Origin: Aquilaria yunnanensis
Taxonomy: Eukaryota > Streptophyta > Magnoliopsida > Malvales > Thymelaeaceae
Length of the DNA stretch: 64,000 nt
Reading direction: 5' to 3'
Assembly (NCBI GenBank): GCA_039654915.1
Contig: CM077598.1
Span: 72,320,041-72,384,040, forward strand
This document shows positions 8,801 through 20,726 of this stretch, in pieces; within the stretch, counting starts at the first letter, position 1; every line of letters begins with the position of its first letter. The position numbers were made by a program, and so were the translations under genes. Below the pieces are notes generated by a model. The model searched no databases and had not been told where the DNA came from. It was given only the letters and a program-made list of their open reading frames with translations.

Positions 8801-11770
8801 TGCAGAAATGCAGAATTTGGCCGATTGCTGCTACGAACTTTGGCAACCAAATACATATAGCAAACATGCATCAAAAGTTACCAAATTTCATACACATGAA
8901 GTACATGTTGCAAGGAACAAAACCAACTATCAAAGCCAAACTATGATGCATTAGAAGCATCAAACCAATCCTTCGAATTTAGCTAGTCCATCATAATTCC
9001 CAAAACGTTTCTTCACACCAAACCCAAAAATTACTCAACTTTCTCAATCCATTTTAATCCAAAAGCAATCCAACAACTTAAAAACACTTTCTCCCTTACC
9101 TTAACACCAAGAACAAGCAAGAATTCGAACCCTTCCTCTTCCAAACAAGCTTCCAAAGTTCTACACAAAACCATACCAAAACAAAGCTCTAAAACATCAA
9201 AAACACATCTTTCAACCAAAACCCAAGCTTCCAATCAACCAAATAACACGAATTCAATCAAGAACATAACTCATACCTCGTTCAAAAACAGGGGATGGAG
9301 AAAAACGCCTCTCCAAGCTTCAAAAACATGGATTCAAGCTTGAAAATCACTTCTCCAAGCTTAAACACCCTTAATTGCACCTTTTGGCACCAAGATCACT
9401 TGATTCCAAGTTCAATTTGAGAGAGAAATGAGTGAGGGAAGCTTAAGAACGTGTTAATGGCAGCTTCTCCCCCTCTTTCCCTTCTTAAACCCTCACTTAG
9501 CAACCAAGATCACCAAGGTTTCAAGTTAAGTGCAATTAGGTCCCCCATCTTTGTAACTTGACAATTCTTGATTAAATTCTTGTCTATTTGTTGAGTTTGA
9601 GTTAAGGTTAAAAGTTAAGTTCTAAAATTCATTTTAAAACACTCGGGACTCGTCCCGGCCACTCAGGGTGCAAAATTACCATTTTGCCCCTGAACTTAGT
9701 TCAGAGCTTTATTCTTGTCGGAACTTAGTGAACTTTGGCAAACTTCTTAATTCTTGCTAGGCAAACTTAAATTAAACTTCTAAACTAAATTCTAAAGTCC
9801 TTACCTCCCTCTAGAAGGGCCGTAACATCATGTGTGCTAACTATATGGCAGCCAAGAAGCCCACAAGGTTCGTTTAGAGGTTTGAAAACCATATGCAAGA
9901 TATACATGATGCATTCGGTCAACACTTGTACATATGCTTATACCATTAGTCTTCATGAAACAAAGCCCATCATCACATGAACATGCCAAACAATGGCCCA
10001 TAATCACATAAACATAAGCAAGCATTAAGCCATCCATAGTCCATACATAACTTGGCATACAAAACCCATCCAAACATAATAAGTCTAGGCACAAATGACT
10101 ACACATATATACACCAAAAGAGTAGTCTACCTAGTAGTCCAAAACATGGCTACAAGCCAAGAGAATCCAAAAGTACATATGCCAAGTTATTACAAGCCAT
10201 GTCTCCTAATGGTCAAACAAGACCTTAAGTATGCCATACAGGAGCACACACTGCAAAACTAGCCCAATGGCTTGGTTCATGGTCATAAAGGCAAACACTA
10301 TGATCAAGGCCATAGTCCACATATCCATAGCTCCCCCTAGACAAGTCTGCACTACTGCCTGCAAACTCTAACCATAAGTCTCGGCCAATAAAGAATAAGA
10401 CTTGTAATGAAAACCAACTGCTAAGCCAAGCACACATTGGCACATACCTTGGAAAGCAAGCAAATATAAACACTAAGCACACACACAAGCAGCTTAGTCC
10501 TACTCAGGCCGAATATCTTTGCCTGAAAATAGAGAATGGGCAGTGAGCATATAACTCAGTAGGATTCACATCTATATATAAACAACTCAAATGAGTCTAT
10601 TTAGTTAAGCTGAGAGTTCACTCAAGCTTAACCTCCAGTTCATTAGCTCATCCTGCAAAACAGACACAAAGACAAGAAAACAGGCATAGACATATACCAA
10701 AATACACAATTATAGGAAGTAACTCACTTAAGGGTCAGCATGCACAAGAAATTCACCAAAGCACACAAGTACACACACACACTTCACAAAGTGGCTCTCG
10801 GCCATATCCATCCATACATGTACTCATGTGCATTTCTTGCACACAAACTTTCCAAAATACCAATTCCATTAGGAGCTCCCAAAATGCCAAGCAAATAGGC
10901 CACATTTACTTGCATTTCTAGCACATGTACCATAGTTAATTAGCTAATCAACAACCAAATAAGTAACCACAATATGCCCATCAAGTAGCTAAGGTCATAT
11001 GGCACAATTAACCATCACTTAGCCACTCTAGACACTTGTATCATGGTATACAGTACCAAGCAGAACAAGTGTCAGTGAACCCTACCTCAATTAGCTCTCG
11101 GTCTCAACCAAGTTTCAATGTCCAAGTGCTCTTCAATTCCAATGCCTAGCATGACAACACATAGGCATCATTACACAACTCATGGACCCAAAATACCATG
11201 ACCATATGAAGAACACTATGACCCACATATGCACTTAAGCTCTCGGCCAAAGTGCCATTATTCCATATACATGTACTGCCCATAATTCCAACACATTACA
11301 TGACACTCAAGTCACCAATAAGTCATATCCATGGTAGTACTACCAAGCCATCAAGTGAAATGCACTATGTTACCATGTATTAATCTCTCGGCCAAAGTAC
11401 ACATTTTCACATCGTTACATTACCCAACATTCTTGTTTACTACATGAGCATGTAAACCTCCACTAAACTTATTCATGGCACAAATGCCATGTAACCAAGC
11501 AAGCATACTCAAGTACTTTAGCCCAAGTTCTCGGCCACATTGCCCAACTATGCACATTGATGTCATTTATCCACTAGCACATTTCATGATCTTATGGCCA
11601 TCAAATAACAATGCTCATGGCATAACTACCATGTAATCCATGGTAACACATCGTATTATACCCAATTATGCTCTCGGCCTTTACACTAAACTTCCCATTA
11701 TAATGTTTCTCATCCATTCAAACCAACATATGACCATCAGGTCATCCAATAGCATTACTCATGCCATCCA

Positions 11771-14210
11771 TGTTACGGCCCTTCTAGAGGGAGGTAAGGA
11801 CTTTAGAATTTAGTGTAGAAGTTTAATTTAAGTTTGCCTAGCAAGAATTAAGAAGTTTGCCAAAGTTCACTAAGTTCCGACAAGAATAAAGCTCTGAACT
11901 AAGTTCAGGGGCAAAATGGTAATTTTGCACCCTGAGTGGCCGGGACGAGTCCCGAGTGTTTTAAAATGAATTTTTAGAACTTAACTTTTAACCTTAACTC
12001 AAACTCAACAAATAGACAAGGATTTAATCAAGAACTGTTAAGTTACAAAGATGGGGGACCTAATTGCACTTAACTTGAAACCTTGGTGATCTTGGTTGCT
12101 AAGTGAGGGTTTAAGAAGGGAAAGAGGGGGAGAAGCTGCCATTAACACGTTCTTAAGCTTCCCTCACTCATTTCTCTCTCAAATTGAACTTGGAATCAAG
12201 TGATCTTGGTGTCAAGAGGCGCAATTAAGGATGTTCAAGCTTGGAGAAGTGATTTTCAAGCTTGAATCCATGTTTTTGAAGCTTGGAGAGGCGTTTTTCT
12301 CCATCCCCTATTTTTGAACGAGGTATGAGTTATGTTCTTGATTGAATTCGTGTTATTTGATTGATTGGAAGCTTGGGTTTTGGTTGGAAGATGTGTTTTT
12401 GATGTTTTAGAGCTTTGTTTTGGTATGGTTTTGTGTAGAACTTTGGAAGCTTGTTTGGAAGAGGAAGGGTTCGAATTCTTGCTTGTTCTTGGTGTTAAGG
12501 TAAGGGAGAAAGTGTTTTTAAGTTGTTGGATTGCTTTTGGATTGAAATGGATTGAGAAAGTTGAGTAATTTTTGGTTATGGTATGAAGAAACGTTTTGGG
12601 AATTATGATGGACTAGCTAAATTCGAAGGATTGGTTTGATGTTTCTAATGCATCATAGTTTAGCTTTGATAGTTGGTTTTGTTCCTTGCAACATGTACTT
12701 CATGTGTATGAAATTTGGTAACTTTTGATGCATGTTTGCTATATGTATTTCGTTGCCAAAGTTCATAGCAGCAATCGGCCAAATTCTGCATTCTTGCAGA
12801 ATTGGCGACGCGGCGCCAATTCGCCCGACGATTGGCGACGCGTCGCCAATTCGTTTTTCGGTCACAGAGCGTTTGTTCGTCGGCGACGCGTCGCCAATTC
12901 CTTTTGCCTTTGGCGACGCGGCGCCAACACTTAAAAATGGGGGGTTTGACTTTTTGCTGCGTTGACCCGACCGAGACTACGGAAGGTTCGGAACGTGCCT
13001 AAGGGTCCGAGGATCCCGATGGTACTCCGAGACTTCCGAAAGTCCCACCGGAAGTATGAGTTTTCTTGAACTGTTTGAGGTAAGTAAGTTGCTTAGGCAA
13101 CAAGTAAGGAAACAAATGTTGCAATTGAACTTAATTAGCTATCAATAGCTCAGGTGAGAGGTTTAGAACCCTCGTCGGCCTAGCCGTGCCGGAGCCACGA
13201 GGCCACGAGGCGAAACCTTGTTCATCTAGTTTACATCAAAGAGGCCCTGCGGCCTAGTCTACAAGTCCCGTCATAAATTCCCCTGCATAACAATTAGGTG
13301 AGAGGTTTTATGATTGTTTGGGGCTTGCTAAGGTTCACCCTTGGGCCATATGTGTAAGGTTGCTAAGTGATTGCACTTGGCTTGATACAGAGGACTACTT
13401 GAGGAGAGGTTTACGGACCTAGTATATATATATATGACTAGTACCCTCATGCTGTGTGAGCTCGCAGCCAGAGTCCTAGCTTTTTCTTGCAGGTACATCG
13501 AAGACCCTTACTGAGAATGTTGAATTCTCACTCCCTGTTTGTTATGCAGAGTCTGGAGTAACAGGACCGGATAATCGCTGAGGATTATCACGGTAGTACC
13601 TTTTTGTCTGTAAAGGTACGGTAGTTGAGAAACTTTAAGTTTCTAGCTTGCTTAAGTGTTTAGTTGGTCTGTTGGTCAGGCTGTGGTACTAACTTGCTTC
13701 TTCCTTTGGCTGCAGAGCCTAGTAGCACTTGGCAAAGGACTTGTGAGACTCGCCACTGGGACAGGAGTCCAAAGTGGGAGCTAGGGTAAAAGATCTCAGC
13801 AAAGTCTTGTATTTTGATACAGCACTTTATTTTGCCTCCAGTATTTATGTTATAAAGAGTCCTTGACTCAGGGGATTGTTCTCTGGGTGAGAGCATTAAT
13901 TACTTATGTATAAATGCTTTCACGAGCGGTGTATGTGTAGTTAATCACTCAAAGGTTGATTTTGATATGCTTTGGCATTTTGTATTTATTTATATAGAAT
14001 TTTACTTAGCCGGCTAAATGTCTAAATGACTAAATGTTTTATGGTTTTAATAAACCAAGTCAAAGCATAAGTGCATACATATTGCATTTCTAGGTTAATC
14101 AACTAGTAGCATTGGATTTAATCCACACACATAACCAGCTAGCCAATTACAATCCACCGTGAGATAAACGCTCACAGGGTATCCCGGGCAGGGGCACGGG
14201 GATCGTGTCA
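11771..14210 (+). mobile_element. Solo LTR C2 (2440 bp), inverted relative to C1
   Basis: Termini TGTTACGG and CGTGTCA, with a perfect 5-bp duplication ATCCA (11766-11770 and 14211-14215). The uninterrupted target can be read in the other B LTR at about 33998-34010. It is the reverse complement of C1 apart from scattered substitutions and the repeat-number difference. It has no coding content beyond short frames produced by the palindromes. It contains a (TA)n run at about 13421-13433 and four GGCGACGCGTCGCC-type palindromes at about 12802-12930. Confidence 0.85.
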
Positions 14211-15498
14211 ATCCAAACCATGTATTCAAGTAATGGACATTTAATTATACCGTTCCATACTTTCGGCCATGATACCCACTTCACATACACATGTTCTTCA
14301 CTTAATCCAAGCCAACACACATACACCAATGCATCAATAAGCATGGTTCATGGCATCAATGCCATGTGATTAAAGATAGAACATGGATTACCTCAAATCC
14401 ACCTTTCGGCCAACACGCTAACTTCCACAAATTTGGTGTCCTTCACCACAACAACCTATCACAAGGTTAAACAAGCATCAACAAGCATCATACATGGATT
14501 AATTTCCATGAACTCCAAGAAGAACACCAAGAACGCATTCGGCCAACAATCCACTTCCAAACCGAGACATACTTTGCTCATTTAGCTTAACATAGCTTCA
14601 AATAAACACTTAAGTTCCTTGTACATGGAAGAACTACCATGAATTCAAGGAAACATTGAAGTTACCTCAAGAACCCTGGCTTGGTTGGCTCGGTTCTTCT
14701 TCAATCTCCAAGTTCCAACTTTGATTCCAAGCAAACAAGAACCGAAACACTCCTTCTCAAGCTTGAATCTCCTAAAGCCTTCATATTTCTTTGGAATTCA
14801 AAATCAATTTGTGAAGGAACTCTCAAATGTGCTCTCGGTTTCGCAAAGACAAGGGAAGCCCGAAATGAACAAAGACTTAGCTTGTTTCGGCCGAACACAA
14901 ATGCTTTTAGTTAGCCAAAATGTTAACTTGGCTTCCATTTCTTTGCATGGCGCATTAGAGCCCTTAAGTCCACTAGAGCAGAAAGCCGCCACTCCAACTT
15001 GTACTCAAATGGACACTTAAGTCCACCCATGGCTCAAATTGCCAAGCAATTAAACAACACAAGTACCAAGGCCATATAAAACCATGGCATAACCGGCCAT
15101 GAACTAATAATCAACTAGTTAGTTTGTTTAGCTAACTAGTGAATAGTGTACTTAGTGGAAGACAAGGATATGACTAGTAATCATTATTGTCTCCCAAAAA
15201 TGGTCTAGTCTTGCACTAGCCATCACAAAAGTTTGCATGGCCACAATTGCCATCTTTAATCTTGTGGTTTCACTTGTACCACTTAAATTGGTGCACAGTT
15301 TAGTCCCCCTTTTTTTTTTAGTTCTCTATCAGTCTTCCAAATGTACATTTCCCATGTGCAATTAAGTCCTGAAAGTCTCCTGTTTTGCACATAGGCCACT
15401 GTGCCAGTCTCCATGACTCCTCTTTCTTCCCTTTCTGTTTTCTCTCACTTTCTTTGTTTTTCCTTGGCCTAAGCCAAGCACTTAGGAGGTGCCTAACA

Positions 15499-15512
15499 AT
15501 TCCTCCTTCCTT
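15499..15512 (-). promoter_or_regulatory. Polypurine tract of B
   Basis: On the minus strand AAGGAAGGAGGAAT lies immediately before the 3' LTR start TGTTAGGC. It primes plus-strand DNA synthesis and overlaps the pol stop codon by two bases. Confidence 0.85.
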
Positions 15513-16626
15513 AAAGAATTTGGTCCTCCAAATTCTTCACCAACTTAAGGTATAGCTGAGGGTACCTGGAGGCAATTTCCTGTTCCACTTCCCAGGTGGC
15601 CTCCTCTGGAGTATGGTTACTCCACTGTACCTTAATCATTGAAATCCACCTACTTCTTAAGCTTCTAGTATCTCTGGCCAGGAACTGGATTGGCACTTCT
15701 TCATAAGTGAGGTTAGGTGACACAATCACTGATGTAGGTGTTTCAATTTGCTTGTAACTTGGAACATATTTCTTGAGCAAACTCACATGAAATACATTGT
15801 GTATGTTTCCAAGTTCTGGAGGCAAGTCCAGCTGATATGCCACATTTCCCACTTTGGTCAATATCTGATATGGCCCTACATATCTAGGTGCCAGTTTCCC
15901 CTTTTTGCCAAATCTGATTACTCCTTTCATTGGAGAAACCTTTAACCACACCCAATCTCCTACCTGGAACTCCAGGTCCCTTCTCCTTTTAAGGTTTGCA
16001 TAGGCTTGCTGCCTATCATTTGCAGCTTTGATCCTAGGCTGGATCAATTTAATCTTTTCAGTGGTTTCCTTAACAATGTCTGGCCCCAATTCCAACTTAT
16101 CTTCTGGCTGATGCCAGTAGTGAGGAGTAACACATCTCCTGCCATATAAGGCCTCATAAGGAGCCATACCTATCACTGAATGATATCCATTGTTATAGGA
16201 AAACTCTACCAATGGGGGATGCACATCCCATTCACCCTGGAAGTCAATTACACAACACCTCAACATGTCTTCCAGAGTTTGTATAGTTCTTTCTGTCTGC
16301 CCATCTGTCTGAGGATGGTAAGCAGAGCTAAATTTCAATTTAGTACCCAGTGCCAGGTGTAGGGATTTCCAGAATCTAGTGACAAATCTAGGATCCCTAT
16401 CTGACACTATATCATCTGGTATTCCATGTAATCTTACTATCTCTCTTATATAGAGCTGTGCCAACTTATCCAAAGAATCAGTAAGATTCATAGGTAGAAA
16501 ATGGGCTGCCTTGGTCAATCTATCCACAATGACCCAAATGGCATTATGCCTTCTCCTTATTAATGGCATACCCACAACAAAATCCATAGAGATGGAGCCC
16601 CACTTTCTCTCAGGTATGGGTAAGCT
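15511..16626 (-). pseudogene. Chromovirus B integrase core and chromodomain (C-terminal Pol)
   Basis: The segment from 16587 encodes the integrase catalytic core: MDFV with the first Asp, SDRDPRF with the second, and GQTER with the Glu. It is followed by the GPY/F-type region ([13 protein letters not shown]) and a C-terminal chromodomain ending in W-x(n)[11 protein letters not shown] near 15580. The chromodomain guides insertion into heterochromatin. The segment is in frame with the upstream 447-residue segment but separated by an in-frame TAG (16627-16629), where a Gln codon is expected. Otherwise it is intact and all three catalytic residues are present. The stop overlaps the polypurine tract. 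Confidence 0.9.
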
Positions 16627-18039
16627 CTACAGCTTTCCCCCTGGTTTCTGGTGCTCCACCTTCACTTGTTGGCAGGTTTCACAACTAGCTACAAGTGTGT
16701 TTATATCCTTTCTCAAATAAGGCCACCAAAAATGTGTTCTGAGTGCATGATACATTTTTGTGGCTCCTAGGTGCATACCCAGTTTACTAGAGTGAGCTTC
16801 CTCTAGTATTTGAACTCTTAGGTTGTCCTTTTCAGGCACATACAACCTATTTTGGAAATACAACACCCCTTGCTTAAAGGAAAAACCTTGGAATAGCTCT
16901 CCCTTATTTTTGCCAGAAATCAGTTCTAGCTCCTCATCACCAGCTTGAGCTTCTTTAATAAGTTCTTTCGACTCTGGTGTAATAGTGAGTATTTTCATCT
17001 GCTCACTTTCCCTAGCCAACCATTGGCTTGCTAACTGAGCAATACTCAGGCTTTCTGCCTTATGCTGAATCTCACCACCTTTGAGTATTCCTGTATAATT
17101 TCTGCTCAAGGCATCTGCCACTACATTGGCTTTCCCAGCTGTGTACTCAATTACACAGTCAAAATCCTTTAGATATTCCAACCATCTTCTTTGTCTCATA
17201 TTCAAATCCTTTTGAGTAAAAAGGTACTTGAGACTTTTATGGTCTGTAAACACTTGGAATCTATTACCAAGAAGATAATGCCTCCATTGCTTAAGGGCAA
17301 ATACCACTGCTGCCAGTTCCAGGTCATGCACTGGATATTTCTTTTCATGTGGTCTCAACTGTCTAGACCCAAATGCAATAGCTTGCTTTTCTTGCATTAA
17401 TACACAACCTAGTCCTACATGAGAGGCATCTGTGAATACCTCATAAGCCCTTTCAGGATCAGGTAGGACTAGTACAGGAGCTGTAGTCAGCCTCTTTTTC
17501 AGCTCTTGAAAGCTTTCCTCACATTGAGGTTCCCAGACAAACTTCTGGTTCTTTCTGGTTAACTGGGTCATAGGAGCTGCTAGTACATAAAATTTTGGCA
17601 CAAATCTTCTGTAGTAGCCAGCTAACCCCAGGAAGCTTCTGACTTCCTTTACACTCTGGGGCTGCTTCCAATCAAGGATTGATCTTACCTTTTCAGGGTC
17701 TACGGCCAATCCTTGATCACTTATTATATGACCCAGAAACCCAATCTTCCTCGTCCAAAATTCGCACTTACTCAGCTTTCCATAAAGCTGATGTTCTTGG
17801 AGCAATCCAAGCACTACTTTAAGGTGTTCCTTATGAGTTTCCTCATCCTTGGAATATACCAAGATATCATCAATGAACACCACCACAAAGTGGTCCAGGT
17901 GTGCTCTGAACACTCTCTGCATCAGGTCCATAAAGAATGTAGGTGCATTAGTGAGCCCAAATGGCATCACTGTATATTCAAAATGACCATACCTAGTCCT
18001 GAAAGCAGTCTTAGGTATGTCCTCCTCCTTTACCTTTAA
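16627..18039 (-). pseudogene. Chromovirus B RT C-terminal half, RNase H and integrase zinc domain
   Basis: This is the middle part of Pol, in the same frame as its neighbours. RT continues with MPFGLTNAP and the catalytic box [11 protein letters not shown]. RNase H follows ([15 protein letters not shown], then [20 protein letters not shown]). The integrase HHCC zinc finger comes next ([17 protein letters not shown] and CETCQ). The TAG at 16627-16629 ends the open stretch. Upstream the frame connects to the 853-residue segment through the stop at 18040-18042. Confidence 0.9.
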
Positions 18040-20601
18040 CTAGAAATATCCAGACCTTAGATCAATTTTGGAGAACACGCTCGCTCCTTTTAATTGATCA
18101 AATAAATCCTCTATTCTTGGGAGAGGATACTTATTCTTTATGGTTAATGCATTCAGCTTTCTGTAATCTATACAGAGCCTAAGGGTTCCATCCTTCTTTT
18201 TCACAAACAACACAGGTGCTCCCCAAGGAGACACACTGGGTCTAATGAACTCTTTTCCTAGCAGTTCATCCAACTGCTTCCTGAGTTCTACCATCTCAGG
18301 CACTGCCATTCTGTATGGAGCAGTAGACACTGGTGCTGCTCCAGGCATCAGCTTAATTTCAAACTCCACCTCTCTGGAGGGTGGTAACCCAGGCAGGTCT
18401 GTAGGAAAGACTCCTAGAAAATTCTGAACCACAGGTATTTTCCTAAGTTCTTCAGATATTTCCTGGTCATTCAGTACCAGGCAATCTTGTTCACCTTCTG
18501 GAGTTATCATCTCCAGCACTTTTATATGGCAGTCCACAGCCAAGTCTAAGGGCTTCTCCAATTCAACCTCTGTTCCACCAGGCAATAATAATTTCCTGGC
18601 CTGACAATCAATAATGACTCGGTTCTCTTCTAACCAATTCATACCCAATATCACATCATAGCCATGTGTCTCCAACACTATGAGGTTTGTTCTCAGTTTT
18701 AGCTTGCCTATCTGTATCTCACAGTTTTCTACCAGGTAATAGGCAAACAAAATTTCATTGCCAGCTGTTCTTACCAAGTACATGTTGTCCATATACTTTA
18801 CCTCTAAATTCATGGTTGTCACCAAGCTGGTAGCTATTACAGATAATGAAGCCCTAGTATCAAATAAAACAGATACTAATTGACCATTGAGATAAAGTTT
18901 ACCTTTCAAGGCCTTTCTCCTAGTCCTTTGCTGACTAGTCTCCCTTTCAGCTTCCTCGGTCTCAGGTGGTTCCTGTCCCCTCCTGGCAGGTTCCAGCTGA
19001 AACACTCTCCCTGGAAATGTACCAGGCCTTCTTTGCTCCTGAGGGACTCTGGTTGCTGGCCTCTCACCCTGGGCTGGCCCTTGAGTCCTTAGTTGGGGCA
19101 TAGGCAACTGTCCCCTAGGCCCTCTGGGATTAAAGGTTCCCAGCAATTTCTTACTTCCATCACCCCTTTTTGGGCAATCTTTCACCCAGTGGTCTGGGGC
19201 ACCACACCTGTGGCATCCTGTGGAAGCCTTAAAGCATGGCTTATTGCCATGGAACTTTCCACAAATGCTGCACTGAGGACCATACTGCTGTGTCTGTGGC
19301 CCTCTACCTTGCCTATTTTCTTTCCTACTTCCACCTGCATCCCTCTCTTCTCTCGGCCTCTTTGATGTCTGGCCCTTCTTGGTTCCACTGCCACTTCCAG
19401 GTCCACTTTTGAATTGTTCCTGGAATTCCTGCTCCAGAGCCAATGCACTTTGCATGACTGTATAGTAGTCTCTGGCTCCAATAGCTATGAGGATTTGCCT
19501 CAGCTCTGGTCTCAGCCCCCTAATAAATCTTTTGGTTCTCAGCTCCTCTTGCCCTTCATATTGTGGGGCATACCTGACCAGACTATTGAACCTCTGTTCA
19601 TATTCCAACACACTGAGGTTCCCTTGCTCTAGTTCATCAAATTCAACCTGTTTCTGATCTTTTTGTGCCTCACTGACATATTGCTGCCTGAAGACTCTGA
19701 GGAAATCAGGCCACCTCATGGCTCTTCTCCTGTCTGGAGGTCTCCTTTGGTTCCTCTCCTGATAACTCCTCTGTACTGCCCTCCACCAAAGTTCAGCATT
19801 TCCCTCTAGCCTAAAAGTGGCTAGCAAAACTCTTTGAATGGAAGTAACCTCCATTCTTTCCAAAATCTTCTCCAACCGATATAACCAGAATTCTGCTTCT
19901 TCTGGATCACATCTTCCCCTGAAAACTGGAGGTTTTAGTGCCAGAAACCCCTCCAACTGGCCGTCCTTTAGTCCTCCTCTACTGTACCTGCTCCTGCTCT
20001 CCTCCCTGCTGCTAGACTTTTCTTTAGAAGACCTGCTTGACTTACTTCTTACTGTGGTCTCCTCTATAGAGGGTTCAGCCCCCCTTGAGTAAATATAAGC
20101 ATCCCTCTCTTCAATATCTGGGCTGTCATCCTCCTCTTCTTCTATCTCAACTCTGGGCTCTTGTCTCACTTCTGATCTCAATCTCCTGGCCCTAGGATGT
20201 CTCCTTTCTTCATCTGCATCCTCCTCCTCTTGGTTTCCTCCAGCTCTGCTGGACTGATCATAACCCACTGGCTCTTTGCCAGGTCTCCTTCTCCTTCTGC
20301 CAACTGCTTCTGCTGGCTCTACTTGTTCCTGATTCTGGGCTTGGCCTCTAGCCAAGGATTTCATTCCCAGCACTAGTTGAGCCACTGTGGCATGTAGTGA
20401 CTCCACCATCACTTCTAGTCTCTCTTGTCTGCCTCTACTGGGTCCAGGTGCTTGGTACCTGGCAGTGGGCTCTTGAGCCCCATTATGACCCATTTCTTCT
20501 GCCTGGGTCTCAGGCACATTTTCTGGTAAGCCCTCTACATCATGGGCTGCAGTTTCCCGCTCTTGTCTCAGGGAATCTTTGTCCCTGCCCCTAGTTCTCA
20601 T
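18040..20601 (-). pseudogene. Chromovirus B Gag-protease-RT N-terminal part
   Basis: An 853-codon frame starting at ATG 20601, about 110 bases after the primer site. From N to C it shows: a charged N-terminal region; the Gag domain (motif [20 protein letters not shown], then [10 protein letters not shown]) at about residues 215-390; a Gly/Arg linker; a CCHC knuckle [14 protein letters not shown]; the protease with [13 protein letters not shown]; and the RT fingers ([17 protein letters not shown]). The protease box reads DTRA where DTGA is usual, which should damage the active site. The frame stops at TAG 18040-18042 after SGYF, where a Gln codon is expected. No frameshift separates Gag from Pol. 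Confidence 0.92.
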
Positions 20602-20713
20602 CCTGCACTTTCAATTGCAGATATTCACATATATCCAAAAATAATACAAGTCTTATTCAAGTTAAACCTAAGAAGACTCTGTCTAGGCTAAACCCTAATC
20701 ATAGTACCATGAA

Positions 20714-20726
20714 GGCTCTGATACCA
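20714..20726 (-). promoter_or_regulatory. Primer-binding site of B (tRNA-iMet)
   Basis: The minus strand reads TGGTATCAGAGCC, the standard complement of the 3' end of initiator Met tRNA. It lies nine bases inside the 5' LTR end. Confidence 0.93.

Larger units (their letters stand above)
7317..9827 (-). mobile_element. Solo LTR C1 (2511 bp)
   Basis: Termini on the + strand are TGACACGATC and CCGTAACA. It is flanked by a perfect 5-bp duplication TCATG (7312-7316 and 9828-9832). It has no internal domain, primer site or coding frame, so it is a solo LTR of an otherwise absent Ty3/gypsy-like element. C2 is a copy in the opposite orientation. The minus orientation is inferred from TGTTACGG resembling Tekay-type LTR starts and is not certain. 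It contains four 18-bp CpG-rich palindromes of the form TTGGCGACGCGTCGCCAA (about 8671-8800) and a three-copy ~37-bp repeat at 8144-8243 that C2 has once. Confidence 0.85.
7050..15498 (-). repeat. 3' LTR of chromovirus B, interrupted by C1 and C2
   Basis: LTR sequence occupies 7050-7316, 9828-11770 and 14211-15498. Removing C1, C2 and one copy of each target duplication gives about 3.49 kb, colinear with the right LTR at about 99% by eye. It holds a roughly 144-bp periodic repeat with CATGG/CCATG inverted repeats and a TCTCGGCC box (about 10380-11770 and 14211-14645), a short CA-repeat near 10770-10790 and a T-run at 15308-15319. No gene is supported here; short ORFs at 9837-10106 and 10225-10488 recur in the other LTR only because the LTR is duplicated. 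Confidence 0.9.

Noticed and set aside
8596..8954. Overlapping ORFs in both directions in C1 (and 12653-13002 in C2) with repeated Ala/Arg-rich peptides.
   Set aside because: They arise from the GGCGACGCGTCGCC palindromes being open in several frames; they are not gene-like.
9837..10488. Short Cys-rich ORFs repeated at 21007-21658, resembling a duplicated secreted-peptide gene.
   Set aside because: They lie in the two LTRs of B and are duplicated because the LTR is; no codon conservation or start context supports them.
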